Shown here: piece by piece, positions 24,472 to 34,521 of the stretch
Layout of the letters: each line of letters begins with the position of its first letter
Numbering within the stretch: the stretch's first letter is position 1
NCBI GenBank assembly: GCA_902794005.1
Contig: CADBFO010000008.1
Span: forward strand, 1 to 55,447
Direction: 5' to 3'
Origin: an uncultured Bacteroidia bacterium
Lineage (GTDB): Bacteria; Bacteroidota; Bacteroidia; Bacteroidales; UBA932
Length of the DNA stretch: 55,447 nucleotides
Translations under genes and position numbers: made by a program
The notes under the pieces: model-generated
What the model was told of the DNA's origin: nothing
Databases searched by the model: none
What the model saw: only the letters and a program-made list of their open reading frames with translations

Positions 24472-25253
24472 TCCGCCTCTACAAGATAGGAGGCAAGGTC
24501 GTGGACGATCCGGCGGCCCTGGAGCGCTTCTGCGCCGAATTCGCAGCCCTGGACGGGCCGAAGCTCCTGGTCCACGGCGGCGGCGTCCGCGCCAGCCAGG
24601 TGCAGAAGGCGCTGGGCGTGGAGCCCGTCCGGATCGAGGGACGCCGCGTCACGGACGCGAAGACCCTGGAGGTGGTGACGATGGTCTATGCCGGCTGGTG
24701 CAACAAGGACATCGTGGCCCGGCTGCAGCGCCACGGCTGCAACGCCATCGGCCTGTCGGGCTGCGACGGCGGCGTGATTACGGCCCGCAGACGGCCGCCC
24801 GTCACCCTCTCCGACGGCGTGACGGAAGTGGATTTCGGCTTTGTGGGAGACGTTACGGCCGCTTCCGTCCGGGTTCCGCTGGTCCGGCAGCTGCTGGATC
24901 AGGGCCTCACCCCGGTCTTCTGCGCCATCAACCACGACGGCGACGGGCAGCTGCTCAACACCAACGCCGACACGATGGCGGCCGCGATTTCCGTCGCCCT
25001 GGGCGCCCGGCTCTTCTATTGTTTCGAAATGGGCGGCGTGCTCCATGACCGGAATGACGCCGGCAGCGTCATCCCCTCCCTCGACCCGGACGGATATGCC
25101 CGTCTGAAGGCCGAAGGCCGCGTAGCGGACGGGATGATTCCCAAACTGGACAACGCGTTCGCAGCCCTGCGCGACGGGGCGGCCGGGGTCGTTATCCGCA
25201 GCGCCGAAGGCCTTGCCGTCCCCGGCGGCACAGCATTGAAAACAGTCAGATAA
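24468..25253 (+). CDS. argB: N-acylglutamate kinase
   Basis: 261-residue amino-acid-kinase family protein. The N-terminal Lys/Gly phosphate loop is in YKIGGKVVDD, with LLVHGGGVRASQ and GLSGCDGGVITARR; the C-terminal half has LNTNADTMAAAISVALGA and GMIPKLDNAFAALRDGA. It phosphorylates N-acylglutamate, the second step of the pathway. The ATG overlaps the argF' stop (ATGA), so argC to argB are tightly coupled. It is followed 6 bases later by the truncated carA. Confidence 0.92.
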   Translation: MIRLYKIGGKVVDDPAALERFCAEFAALDGPKLLVHGGGVRASQVQKALGVEPVRIEGRRVTDAKTLEVVTMVYAGWCNKDIVARLQRHGCNAIGLSGCDGGVITARRRPPVTLSDGVTEVDFGFVGDVTAASVRVPLVRQLLDQGLTPVFCAINHDGDGQLLNTNADTMAAAISVALGARLFYCFEMGGVLHDRNDAGSVIPSLDPDGYARLKAEGRVADGMIPKLDNAFAALRDGAAGVVIRSAEGLAVPGGTALKTVR

Positions 25254-25259
25254 AATCCT

Positions 25260-25482
25260 ATGTCAGCACGTAAAAAAGCAACGCTTGTCCTGCAGAACGG
25301 ATGCAAAATGGAGGGCTGGAGCTTCGGCTTTGACGGCTCGTGCGAAGGCGAAGTGGTCTTCTCCACGGCCATGGCAGGCTACACCGAGAGCCTCACGGAC
25401 CCCTCCTTCTCCGGCCAGATCCTCTGTGCCAGTTACCCGCTCATCGGCAATTATGGCATTCCGCCGATGGAGACCGACGGGG
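25260..25482 (+). pseudogene. carA: 5' fragment of carbamoyl-phosphate synthase small subunit
   Basis: From ATG 25260 the frame encodes a clear CarA N-terminus: KATLVLQNGCKMEGWSFGFD, GEVVFSTAMAGYTESLTDPS, FSGQILCASYPLIGNYGIPP. Similarity stops after METDG, about codon 74 of an expected ~360. The next base or two belong to the 3' end of the opposite-strand guaA gene, through which the frame runs to a stop near 25520. carA is the expected next gene in this operon because it supplies carbamoyl phosphate. The lost part, including the glutaminase active site, means the fragment cannot work. Confidence 0.85.
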
Positions 25483-26466
25483 CTACTCCCACTCGATGGT
25501 GCCGGTGGGCTTGGGGGTGAGGTCGTACAGGACGCGGTTCACGCCCGGCACTTCGGTCACGATGCGCTGTGTGATATGATGCAGGAGCGCGTAGGGGATT
25601 TCCTCGATGGTGGCGGTCATGGCGTCGCGCGTGTTGACGGCACGGATGATGACCGGCCAGTCCCAACTGCGCTTGTCGTCCTTCACGCCGGTTGACTTAT
25701 AATCCGGGACGATGGTGAAATACTGCCACACCTTGCCTTCCAGGCCGTTTTTGGCAAATTCCTCGCGCAGGATGGCATCGCTTTCGCGGAGGGCCTCCAG
25801 GCGGTCGCGGGTGATGGCGCCGGTGCAACGAACGCCCAGGCCGGGGCCGGGGAAGGGCTGACGGAACACCATGTTGTCGGGCAGGCCCAGCTCCTTGCCC
25901 ACGACGCGCACTTCGTCCTTGAACAGAAGTTTGACGGGTTCTACCAGCTCGAACTGCAGGTCTTCGGGCAGGCCGCCTACGTTGTGGTGGGACTTGACGG
26001 GGCCGGATTCCACGATGTCGGGATAGATGGTTCCCTGCGCCAGGAAGCTGATGCCGGAAAGTTTCCGGGCTTCCTCTTCGAAGACACGGATAAACTCGGC
26101 GCCGATGATCTTGCGCTTCTGTTCAGGGTCGGCAACGCCGGCCAGTTTGTCCAGGAAGCGGTCGGTGGCATCCACATAAACCAGGTTGGCATCCAGTTCA
26201 TCCCGGAATACGCGGACAACCTGTTCGGGCTCGCCTTTGCGCAGGAGACCGTGGTTCACATGAACCGACACCAGCTGCTTGCCCACGGCCTTGATGAGCA
26301 GGGCGGCCACCACGGATGAATCCACGCCGCCGGAGAGGGCCAGCAGCACTTTCTTGTCTCCAATCTGGGCACGGAGCTCCTTGATTTGTCCTTCGATGAA
26401 TTTCCGGGCCAGTTCCGGAGTGGTAATGCGCTCCATGTTTGCGGGGCGGACGTTTGATGTACTCAT
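25483..26466 (-). CDS. guaA: GMP synthase, ATP-pyrophosphatase and dimerisation domains only
   Basis: 327 residues. The ATP-pyrophosphatase P-loop [17 protein letters not shown] and the GMP synthase C-terminal domain are complete ([34 protein letters not shown], ending in the canonical PTGTIEWE). The ~190-residue glutamine amidotransferase domain of normal GuaA is absent; the protein starts only ~40 residues before the P-loop. It would aminate XMP using ammonia, either free or from a separate amidotransferase subunit as in archaea. Start MSTSNV is at 26466, with a later candidate at METhionine 11 (MERITTP). It follows guaB by 21 bases on the same strand. Confidence 0.92.
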   Translation of the reverse strand: MSTSNVRPANMERITTPELARKFIEGQIKELRAQIGDKKVLLALSGGVDSSVVAALLIKAVGKQLVSVHVNHGLLRKGEPEQVVRVFRDELDANLVYVDATDRFLDKLAGVADPEQKRKIIGAEFIRVFEEEARKLSGISFLAQGTIYPDIVESGPVKSHHNVGGLPEDLQFELVEPVKLLFKDEVRVVGKELGLPDNMVFRQPFPGPGLGVRCTGAITRDRLEALRESDAILREEFAKNGLEGKVWQYFTIVPDYKSTGVKDDKRSWDWPVIIRAVNTRDAMTATIEEIPYALLHHITQRIVTEVPGVNRVLYDLTPKPTGTIEWE

Positions 26467-26487
26467 AATTCTGATGGTGTTAAGTCC

Positions 26488-28471
<1,984 letters not shown>

Positions 28472-28485
<14 letters not shown>

Positions 28486-29050
28486 CGTGGATGAGGGACT
28501 TCACCGGGGCAATGTCTTCCAGACGCTTGCGGCCGGGGAGGTCGTCAATCTCTACCAAAAACACAAAATCCTTCACTTTTACCGGATATTCCTTCCCGTC
28601 GATGGTCACCCGCTGGGCGTTCAGTCCCAGGGCCAGGCCGCGGGCCGTACCGCCGGTGGCAAGGATGTCGTCGAAGAATGTAATTTCCACAACGTCTCCG
28701 ACGGGCTTGCTGGCCGCGATGTCGGAGCGGCGGAAGTACACATGGTCGGGACCGTATTCCTTCATGATTTCCACCTGAATCAAATCTCCCTCGGCAAAGG
28801 GCAGCTTGCCTTTCTTGCGCAACGGAATCACGTTCTCCACGGGGATGTCCTTGTCGTAGAGCATGGGGGTGGAAAACAGGAATCCACGGGCCTCCGGGGC
28901 GGCGATGTTGGACGCGCAGCACATGGCGGCAAGGTCCTTCGTGAGCTGCCGGAACAATTCCTTGTCCTGAATGAGCGGAATGATATCTACGAAATTGACT
29001 CCCTTGATGGGAAAGTCGGGATAAAAGTTGAGGTACTTTTTGTAATTCAT
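28472..29050 (-). CDS. apt: Adenine phosphoribosyltransferase-like enzyme
   Basis: 192 residues. The PRPP-binding loop is EITFFDDILATGGTARGLAL; upstream blocks FPIKGVNFVDIIPLIQDKEL and APEARGFLFSTPML match Apt (which usually reads PDFPKPGIxFRD and xEARGF). It would salvage adenine to AMP. The C-terminal part (TIDGKEYPVKVKDFVFLVEI) carries a longer loop than E. coli Apt, so a related purine phosphoribosyltransferase is possible. It starts 2 bases after the LuxR-type gene and ends the hemerythrin operon. Confidence 0.85.
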
Positions 29051-29052
29051 GG

Positions 29053-29646
29053 TTATTCTACTGCGTTCATGTCTATCAGGTTGTTCAGGAGGGCATATAC
29101 CGTGAGTCCGGCCACGGTCTTGATGCCGGTCTTGCGGGTGATGTTCTTGCGGTGGGTGATGACCGTGTAGATGGAGAGGTTGTACAGGTCGGCAATTTCT
29201 TTGTTGAGCATGCCCTTGGCCACGCAGATGAGGATTTCCTTCTCCCGCTGGGAGAGTTCTTCCCCTTCGGCCCTGGGGGTTTCGCTGCGCTCTTCCAGGG
29301 CGGCGCGCACTTTCCGGATCACGGCCGTGGGGGCGTCCATGAGGCCGATGCTACCGTCGAACTGCTTCAGCTGATCTTCCTCCGCGGGCTGGATGACGAA
29401 GGCGACGATGGCGGCGTCCGTGTATTCCGACAGGCGTGATTTGATGTTGCCGCGGGAGGCGAAATCGAAAATGGAAGGGTCCACGATGACCACGTCCGGG
29501 GCCAGGGTGCGGAGCTGGACTTCCACGGAACCGGACAGGTCCTGCAGGATGCCGCACACTTCAAACTCCCCGAGGTCGCCGAACACTTGCTCCAGGCCTT
29601 TCGCCGCAATGACGGAAGGAACGACTATGAGGATGCGCCTACTCAT
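29053..29646 (-). CDS. LuxR-type response regulator
   Basis: 197 residues. The N-terminal ~120 residues resemble a receiver domain (RILIVVPSVIAAKGLEQVFG; possible phospho-acceptor in DVVIVDPS), but the acidic pair normally near the start is missing (VVPS), so it may not be phosphorylated. The C-terminal LuxR helix-turn-helix is clear: LSQREKEILICVAKGMLNKE followed by SIYTVITHRKNITRKTGI. Its ATG overlaps the end of the hemerythrin gene by 8 bases, which makes it a likely partner in oxygen, NO or iron-sulfur stress control. Confidence 0.85.
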   Translation of the reverse strand: MSRRILIVVPSVIAAKGLEQVFGDLGEFEVCGILQDLSGSVEVQLRTLAPDVVIVDPSIFDFASRGNIKSRLSEYTDAAIVAFVIQPAEEDQLKQFDGSIGLMDAPTAVIRKVRAALEERSETPRAEGEELSQREKEILICVAKGMLNKEIADLYNLSIYTVITHRKNITRKTGIKTVAGLTVYALLNNLIDMNAVE

Positions 29647-30340
29647 GTCCTTCCATCCTTCCTACCATGGGGACCAGGATTCCGTCCTCGATGAATGTGT
29701 GCTTGCCAAGGTCCTCCTCCAGCGTGTAAATATAAAACAGGACCCGGTACACGTCCTGCTGACCGCACTGGTGCGGAATGTATTTCATGATGAGGTTTTT
29801 GAGGTCGTCCAGCTTTTCCTCCACGTTGGAGTGGTTTTCCTCGTATTCGCCGATGGTAAACTGCCTGTCCGTGTGCGCCCCCAGCACGGCCTCCACATAG
29901 GGGAACACCTTCCCTTCTTCGTAGGCGAAGTGCTTGGCCAGCTCTTCCTTGTAGTCGGCAAAGAATTTCCAGATAACCTTTTTCTGCCGCTCTTCGCAGG
30001 GCTCGATAGTCTGTTCCAGGGCATGGGCCAGTTCCGGAACCACCACCTCCATGTAATAGGAATGCGACTGGTGCAGGTATTTGACAATGTCGTGCAGATT
30101 GGCGTTTTCGAGCGTTTCCCGGGTGGGCCGGTAGCCGTCCAGGGCATAGACGCGGCAGATGAGCAGGAACGTCTCGGGGTCGATGCCCCTTTTTCCGCAT
30201 TCTTCGGCCACGGTGGCTTCTCCGAACCCGAAACCGAGGCCCATGCGGGTAGCGACGCCCAGCAGGGAAAAGTCCAGGTCCATGAGGTCCGCCATCTTCA
30301 TGGCAGGACTCATCAGATGATGGTTGGCGCTGTTACTCAT
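29639..30340 (-). CDS. Hemerythrin-domain iron-sulfur repair-like protein
   Basis: 233 residues from ATG 30340, chosen because a TAACTTTG box lies 9 bases before it. The N-terminal part (MDLDFSLLGVATRMGLGFGF, then GEATVAEECGKRGIDPETFL) resembles the ScdA/RIC N-domain. The rest is a hemerythrin-like four-helix bundle with the metal ligands in HQSHSYYMEVVVPELAH, AKHFAYEEGKVFPYV, YEENHSNVEEKL and LGKHTFIEDGILVPM. Relatives hold a di-iron centre and repair Fe-S clusters after NO or oxidative damage. It leads an operon with a LuxR regulator and apt. Confidence 0.87.
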   Translation of the reverse strand: MSNSANHHLMSPAMKMADLMDLDFSLLGVATRMGLGFGFGEATVAEECGKRGIDPETFLLICRVYALDGYRPTRETLENANLHDIVKYLHQSHSYYMEVVVPELAHALEQTIEPCEERQKKVIWKFFADYKEELAKHFAYEEGKVFPYVEAVLGAHTDRQFTIGEYEENHSNVEEKLDDLKNLIMKYIPHQCGQQDVYRVLFYIYTLEEDLGKHTFIEDGILVPMVGRMEGHE

Positions 30341-30349
30341 ATTGGGAAA

Positions 30350-30357
30350 CAAAGTTA
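30350..30357 (-). promoter_or_regulatory. -7 promoter box of the hemerythrin operon
   Basis: TAACTTTG on the minus strand, 9 bases before ATG 30340 and directly downstream of the candidate small RNA's terminator. Confidence 0.55.
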
Positions 30358-30381
30358 ATGATTTTTTGTCATACTCTCAAT

Positions 30382-30459
30382 AAAAAAACTTCCGGGCTTC
30401 TCAGCCGGGAAGTTTCAACAACAATAAAAGGATCTAACTATATGGCTTGTGTGTTTTTC
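30382..30459 (-). ncRNA. Candidate ~80-nt small RNA with intrinsic terminator
   Basis: A TATCTTTG box at 30472-30465 is followed by about 45 unstructured bases and then by a 12-bp stem (30404-30415 with 30386-30397, one mismatch, loop of six) running straight into a T-run on the minus strand (A-run 30382-30388). This is the clearest intrinsic terminator in the window. Because a separate -7 box follows for the hemerythrin gene, the short transcript looks independent rather than a normal 5' leader. It could also be a conditional leader of that operon. No family recognised; exact ends are estimates. Confidence 0.5.
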
Positions 30460-30464
30460 CGATG

Positions 30465-30472
30465 CAAAGATA
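30465..30472 (-). promoter_or_regulatory. -7 promoter box of the candidate small RNA
   Basis: TATCTTTG on the minus strand, about 50 bases upstream of the terminator hairpin. Confidence 0.5.
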
Positions 30473-30561
30473 GGGGGTTTGCACGGGGCCGTCAATCCCA
30501 ACTTGTTGGTAGTGCAACGCTTTCCGCTAACCACTTGTTTGAGAGCCCGTTTCGGCCCGGG

Positions 30562-31887
30562 TCAGGAATATTTCCGGGGAAAGCGCAGGACGATGGACAG
30601 GAAGGCCACGATGCCCAGGGCGAAAGGATAGTAGAGGTTGCTGATGATGGCGATGGCCGAAACGCCGGCCAGACCGCAGGCCATCAGCATTTGCGCGCCG
30701 TAGGGAATGATGCCCTGCACCAGGCAGGAGAAGGTGTCCAGGATGGAGGCGACTTTCCGCGGATCCAGGCCGAAGCGCTCGGTGATGTCCTTGGCCAGGG
30801 GGCCCACCGTAATGATGGCGATGGTGTTGTTGGCCGTGCAGAGGTTCACCAGCGAGACCAGGCCGGCGATGGAAAGGGCGGCGGCCCTTCGGCCTGCAAT
30901 GCGGCGGGTGAGACCGTCGATGATAAACTGGAGGCCGCCGTTGTAGCGGATGATTTCCAGCATGCCGCCGGCCAGCAGCGACACGATGATGAGCTCGCCC
31001 ATGGAGCCGATGCCGCCACCGATGGACGCCATCCAACCTACAAAGTCGTAAGCGCCTGTGCACCAGCCGATAACCCCATTCACGCCGATGCCTATCGCCA
31101 GCACCGTCACCACATTCACCCCGGCCAGCGCCAGGCCGATGACCATCAGGTAGGGCACAAGCCCCAGCCATTGCACCGGGTCGGCCGAAGGAGCCGCCTG
31201 CACCGAGAGGCCCAGCACCACATACAGCACCGTGACCAGGATGGCGGCCGGAGCGGCAATCCACAGGTTCACCCGGAACTTGTCCCGCATGGAGCACCCC
31301 TGGCTCTTGGTGGCGGCCACGGTGGTGTCGGAAATGAAGGAGAGATTGTCCCCGAAGAAAGCGCCGCCCACGATGATGGCCGTCATGAAAGGAACGCCCA
31401 CGCCCGCCTCGGCCGCAATGCCCGAAGCGATGGGAACCAGCGCCACAATCGTGCCCACAGAGGTGCCGATAGCCATGGAGATGAAGCAGGCGGCCAGGAA
31501 AAGACCGGCATAGAGGAGGTTTTCGGGCAGAATCTGGAGCGTGGCATTCACCGTTGCATCAATGGCGCCGATGTCCTTGGCCGTGGCGGCAAAAGCCCCC
31601 GCCAGCACAAAAATCCAAATCATCAGCAGCACATTCTTGTTGCCGGCCCCCTCGGAGAAAATGGCAATCTTGTCGTCTGTCTTTTCCACATTCCGGGTGA
31701 TGAGCAGGGCATAGGCCGATGCGATGATGAAGGCTGCCGCCACCGGCACTTTATAAAAATCGTGTGCAACCAGGGATCCGGCCAGATAGACGACCAGGAA
31801 GACGAATAGCGGACTCAGGGCCAGCCAGCCGTTCGTTTTTCGTGCAGCCGGTGCCCGATGTTCTGTCTTTTCTGTGTGAATGGCCAT
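30562..31887 (-). CDS. nhaC: NhaC-family Na+/H+ antiporter
   Basis: 441 residues from ATG 31887, preferred over 31962 because a TATCTTTG box lies between them. About eleven hydrophobic segments. Family blocks: SMAIGTSVGTIVALVPIASG, GGAFFGDNLSFISDTTVAAT, GGMLEIIRYNGGLQF, ANNTIAIITVGPLAKDI and CLVQGIIPYGAQML. The GDNLSPISDTT-like loop is the mark of NhaC/MleN antiporters, which exchange Na+ for H+ (or couple it to organic acids). It is monocistronic and divergent from queH. Confidence 0.92.
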   Translation of the reverse strand: MAIHTEKTEHRAPAARKTNGWLALSPLFVFLVVYLAGSLVAHDFYKVPVAAAFIIASAYALLITRNVEKTDDKIAIFSEGAGNKNVLLMIWIFVLAGAFAATAKDIGAIDATVNATLQILPENLLYAGLFLAACFISMAIGTSVGTIVALVPIASGIAAEAGVGVPFMTAIIVGGAFFGDNLSFISDTTVAATKSQGCSMRDKFRVNLWIAAPAAILVTVLYVVLGLSVQAAPSADPVQWLGLVPYLMVIGLALAGVNVVTVLAIGIGVNGVIGWCTGAYDFVGWMASIGGGIGSMGELIIVSLLAGGMLEIIRYNGGLQFIIDGLTRRIAGRRAAALSIAGLVSLVNLCTANNTIAIITVGPLAKDITERFGLDPRKVASILDTFSCLVQGIIPYGAQMLMACGLAGVSAIAIISNLYYPFALGIVAFLSIVLRFPRKYS

Positions 31888-31910
31888 ACGCAAGATTGTT
31901 CGGGAGACTG

Positions 31911-31918
31911 CAAAGATA
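31911..31918 (-). promoter_or_regulatory. -7 promoter box of nhaC
   Basis: TATCTTTG on the minus strand, 23 bases before ATG 31887. It lies inside the longer possible frame and so decides the start. Confidence 0.6.
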
Positions 31919-32037
31919 CGTATTTCCTGCCAAAACCCTACCTCCTTTGGCGAAAACGCCACCGCGCTTCAGGAGTTTCACCCATTGAGAGCGAAAAACT
32001 TTCCCGGGGGGCACAAACAAGTGTGGGGGAATTTGCC

Positions 32038-32045
32038 TAACTTTG
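32038..32045 (+). promoter_or_regulatory. -7 promoter box of queH
   Basis: TAACTTTG with 7 bases to ATG 32053, suggesting a leaderless or nearly leaderless mRNA. Confidence 0.55.
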
Positions 32046-32052
32046 CGGGGTG

Positions 32053-32631
32053 ATGAAAACGAACCTGCATATCCAGGTGCCGGGCAATGCGGAGAAGATT
32101 CTGCTTCATGCCTGCTGCGCCCCCTGCTCCAGCGCCATCGTGGAATGCCTGATGGAGCGCGGAATCACCCCCGTCATCTTCTACTCCAACTCCAACATCT
32201 TTCCGCGGGAAGAGTACGACCACCGGCTGGGCGAGTGCATCCGCTATGCCCGGAAATGGGGCGTCGAGATTGTGGACGATGTGTATGACCACGAGGAGTG
32301 GCGCCTCTGCGCGAAGGGGCTGGAACAGGAACCCGAACGCGGGAAGCGCTGCCTGAACTGCTTCAGACAGCGGCTGCTGCGCGCGGCGCAGTATGCATCG
32401 GCCCATGGATTCACCGTACTTTCCACCACCCTGGCCGCTTCCCGCTGGAAAAGCCTGGAGCAGGTGGACGAGGCGGGTCGATGGGCCTGCAGCCAGGTGG
32501 AAGGCGTCACCTGGTGGGCGCAGAACTGGCGCAAAGGCGGCCTGCAGGAGCGCCGCAACCAGATTATCCGGGAAGAAGACTTCTACAACCAGCTCTTCTG
32601 CGGCTGCGAGTATTCCCGGCGTGGCAAATAA
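32053..32631 (+). CDS. queH: Epoxyqueuosine reductase QueH
   Basis: 192 residues. The family's cysteine motifs are all present: LLHACCAPCSSAIVE at the N-terminus, RCLNCFRQRLLRAA in the middle and FCGCEYSRRGK at the C-terminus, along with FTVLSTTLAASRWKS. QueH (DUF208) reduces epoxyqueuosine to queuosine in tRNA wobble positions, the last step of the pathway, using an Fe-S cluster and metal bound by these cysteines. A GTG 3 bases earlier is a possible alternative start. The last four codons (Arg-Gly-Lys-stop) lie in repeat copy C. Confidence 0.94.
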   Translation: MKTNLHIQVPGNAEKILLHACCAPCSSAIVECLMERGITPVIFYSNSNIFPREEYDHRLGECIRYARKWGVEIVDDVYDHEEWRLCAKGLEQEPERGKRCLNCFRQRLLRAAQYASAHGFTVLSTTLAASRWKSLEQVDEAGRWACSQVEGVTWWAQNWRKGGLQERRNQIIREEDFYNQLFCGCEYSRRGK

Positions 32632-32726
32632 ACAGCTGATTATCAGCAATATAATGAAAATCCTCTGCGCAAAAAGCGCAGAGGATTATACGTAAACGAC
32701 TGAGCAGCAGCCTGTTGGCGGCCACC
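32620..32726 (+). repeat. 107-bp palindromic element, copy C
   Basis: Begins CGTGGC and ends GCCACC. The central stem AATCCTCTGCGC (32659-32670) pairs perfectly with GCGCAGAGGATT (32676-32687) around AAAAA. The left arm (CTGATTATCAGCAATAT) matches copy B. Its first 12 bases form the end of queH including the TAA. Confidence 0.88.
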
Positions 32727-32734
32727 CCCGAAGG

Positions 32735-33406
32735 TTAGAAGGCGAAGTTGATGCCGGCTTTGATCTGGTGACGGCCAACCTTGTAACCGTCAATCTTGCT
32801 TACATTCATGAGGGTGTGGTCGTAGCCCACAAGGAACTGGAGGTCTCCGATTTCCACTCCGACGCCACCGCCCAGAAGGATGTTGAACGGTTTGCCGTCA
32901 CCGTCTTTTCCATAGTGGTTGTAGGAGTCTCCCTTGGAATAATGGATGACTCCGACGGAAGCGGCCGTATTGAAGGTGGAACGGGCCATCACACCATACT
33001 GGAAGGTGGGACCGGCGAAAGCGAAGAAATCGACATTGTCGCTGATGGGCATGTTGAGGGTGAGGTTTACGGGCAGGTTGAGGGCCACTTCCGTATAGTT
33101 ATAGGAAACGGAACCACTGAGCAGAATACCGCCGAAATTGCCGCCTTCCGCATTGTTCATGCTCTGGAAAAGCATGTTCACATAGAAGCCGGGAGCAACG
33201 CCGAAATAGTCGCTGAAGCGGATGTTATAGCTGGCGCCCAGATAGAAACCGTTCATGTGGTCAGGTTTTCCGACCGCCTTGCCTTCGGTGGCCTTGGTGT
33301 TTTCAATGGTGTGCAGATAGCCGGCGCCCACGACGAGCTGGGCATAGGCCTGCGTTCCCAGAAGCATCAGGGAAGCTGCAAGAATACAGGCAAGAAACTT
33401 TTTCAT
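32735..33406 (-). CDS. Outer-membrane beta-barrel protein
   Basis: 223 residues with a signal peptide ending AYAQ. The mature part alternates short amphipathic strands (VVGAGYLHTIENTK, GFYLGASYNIRFSDYFGVAP, YNYTEVALNLPVNLTLNMP) and ends in a C-terminal strand finishing in Phe (HQIKAGINFAF), as usual for Bacteroidota outer-membrane barrels of ~8-10 strands. No enzymatic motif seen. It lies 12 bases downstream of a paralogue with the same layout; both probably share a transcript. Confidence 0.8.
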   Translation of the reverse strand: MKKFLACILAASLMLLGTQAYAQLVVGAGYLHTIENTKATEGKAVGKPDHMNGFYLGASYNIRFSDYFGVAPGFYVNMLFQSMNNAEGGNFGGILLSGSVSYNYTEVALNLPVNLTLNMPISDNVDFFAFAGPTFQYGVMARSTFNTAASVGVIHYSKGDSYNHYGKDGDGKPFNILLGGGVGVEIGDLQFLVGYDHTLMNVSKIDGYKVGRHQIKAGINFAF

Positions 33407-33418
33407 AATTCGTATGGT

Positions 33419-34036
33419 TTAAAAGATATATCCGACTCCGATTTTGAGGACGTTGCGGTGCAGGGATGCGTTGGTAGCGGTTGTAAGATTGAGAAGGCCG
33501 AAGTCGAAGCCCAGGTTCACCCGGATCATCTGTGCTACCTCGAGACCGGCACCCAGACCCAGATAGAGGTTGAACGGGGTGCGGGCAGATCCCAGCAGGG
33601 TTTCCCGGTACATGTTATGCGTGGTGGTGGCGTTGTTGGAACGGTCCACGATGTTGTTCAGAAGGCCCAGCTGCAGGGTGGGACCGGCCAGGAACCGGAC
33701 TTTGACGTCGGACATGATATCCAGGCTGTAAACGGCATGAATGGGAACGTTGATGGCAATCTCACGGCCTTTCAAATTGTCGGCGAAGCGGGTCCAGAGG
33801 AAAGAGACATTGGCGCCGGGGTCAACGGAAAAACCGTCCAGAACATTGTCCAGGCCGATGGTATAACGGGCTCCGGCATAAAAGCCGTCCCAGCCACGGG
33901 AGTTGGAGACAGACATATTCAGGACGGAACCTTTGCTGTTCTCAAAAGCGTGCATGTAACCGCCCTCGGCGGCCAGCTGTGCGTGGGCCTGCATACCCAG
34001 GAGCAGGGAAGCCACGATAAGAAGAACTTTTTTCAT
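33419..34036 (-). CDS. Outer-membrane beta-barrel protein, paralogue of its neighbour
   Basis: 205 residues from ATG 34036, chosen because a signal peptide (KVLLIVASLLLGMQAHAQ) begins there; the longer frame adds only polar sequence. The strand order parallels the downstream gene: LAAEGGYMHAFENSK against LVVGAGYLHTIENTK, and GFYAGARYTIGLDNV against GFYLGASYNIRFSDY. It ends KIGVGYIF. Tandem duplication is the simplest explanation. Function unknown; neither protein shows an OmpA peptidoglycan-binding domain. Confidence 0.8.
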   Translation of the reverse strand: MKKVLLIVASLLLGMQAHAQLAAEGGYMHAFENSKGSVLNMSVSNSRGWDGFYAGARYTIGLDNVLDGFSVDPGANVSFLWTRFADNLKGREIAINVPIHAVYSLDIMSDVKVRFLAGPTLQLGLLNNIVDRSNNATTTHNMYRETLLGSARTPFNLYLGLGAGLEVAQMIRVNLGFDFGLLNLTTATNASLHRNVLKIGVGYIF

Positions 34037-34489
34037 ATTACGTAGAGTGTTTTTTTCCGCCGCAAATTTACGCATTATTTCCACAAAATACAATTTTGGG
34101 GGGCAAACTTCTTTTGCGCAATCAAGTTTGGCAAAAGAAATAACAGCCTCCTTTTTGCCTTGAACGATGCCTTTAGAAGCTGTTTTGAAATGGTTGCCGA
34201 AGTTTGTTATATGGATTTTCGAGACAGTTTCACCTTTGGAAGAGGGAGCGTAGCAGTAGCTACGTGACCGATGAGAAAGGTGAAAATGGCCGGAAAGGTC
34301 GTGTAAATAACAAGAGCAATTATTTCACTGAACGGCATTGCCCAGCCGGAACGGGATAACGGCGTGAATGGCTTGCCGATGCGCAGCAAGGCTGACGGAT
34401 TCACAGGCCACACCATCTTCCGGCTTCCGGGTCGGCGAAATCTGAAAGAATACCAATAAATAGGGATTGACAAACGACGCAAAGCACCG
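34037..34489. other. Intergenic region with a nested inverted repeat
   Basis: About 450 bases without a supportable gene, between the divergent barrel and feoAB genes. TTTCACCTTT (34228-34237) pairs with AAAGGTGAAA (34275-34284), and inside it CGTAGC pairs with GCTACG around AGTA (34249-34264). The sequence around this (CGTAGCAGTAGCTACGTGAC) has the look of a mobile-element or repeat fragment, but no transposase frame could be read. No iron-box consensus was recognised. Confidence 0.4.
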
Positions 34490-34497
34490 TACCTTTG
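34490..34497 (+). promoter_or_regulatory. -7 promoter box of feoAB
   Basis: TACCTTTG, 24 bases before ATG 34522; a TTGAC at 34467-34471 sits about 20 bases further upstream, a plausible -33 element. The box overlaps the earlier possible start at 34495 and so rules it out. Confidence 0.6.
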
Positions 34498-34521
34498 CGC
34501 CAAGCGCAAAACAAACAGACT

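Noticed and set aside
32651-32695. Short frame MKILCAKSAEDYT at repeat copy C
   Set aside because: It is the translation of the palindromic core and recurs in other copies; there is no sign of selection for a protein.
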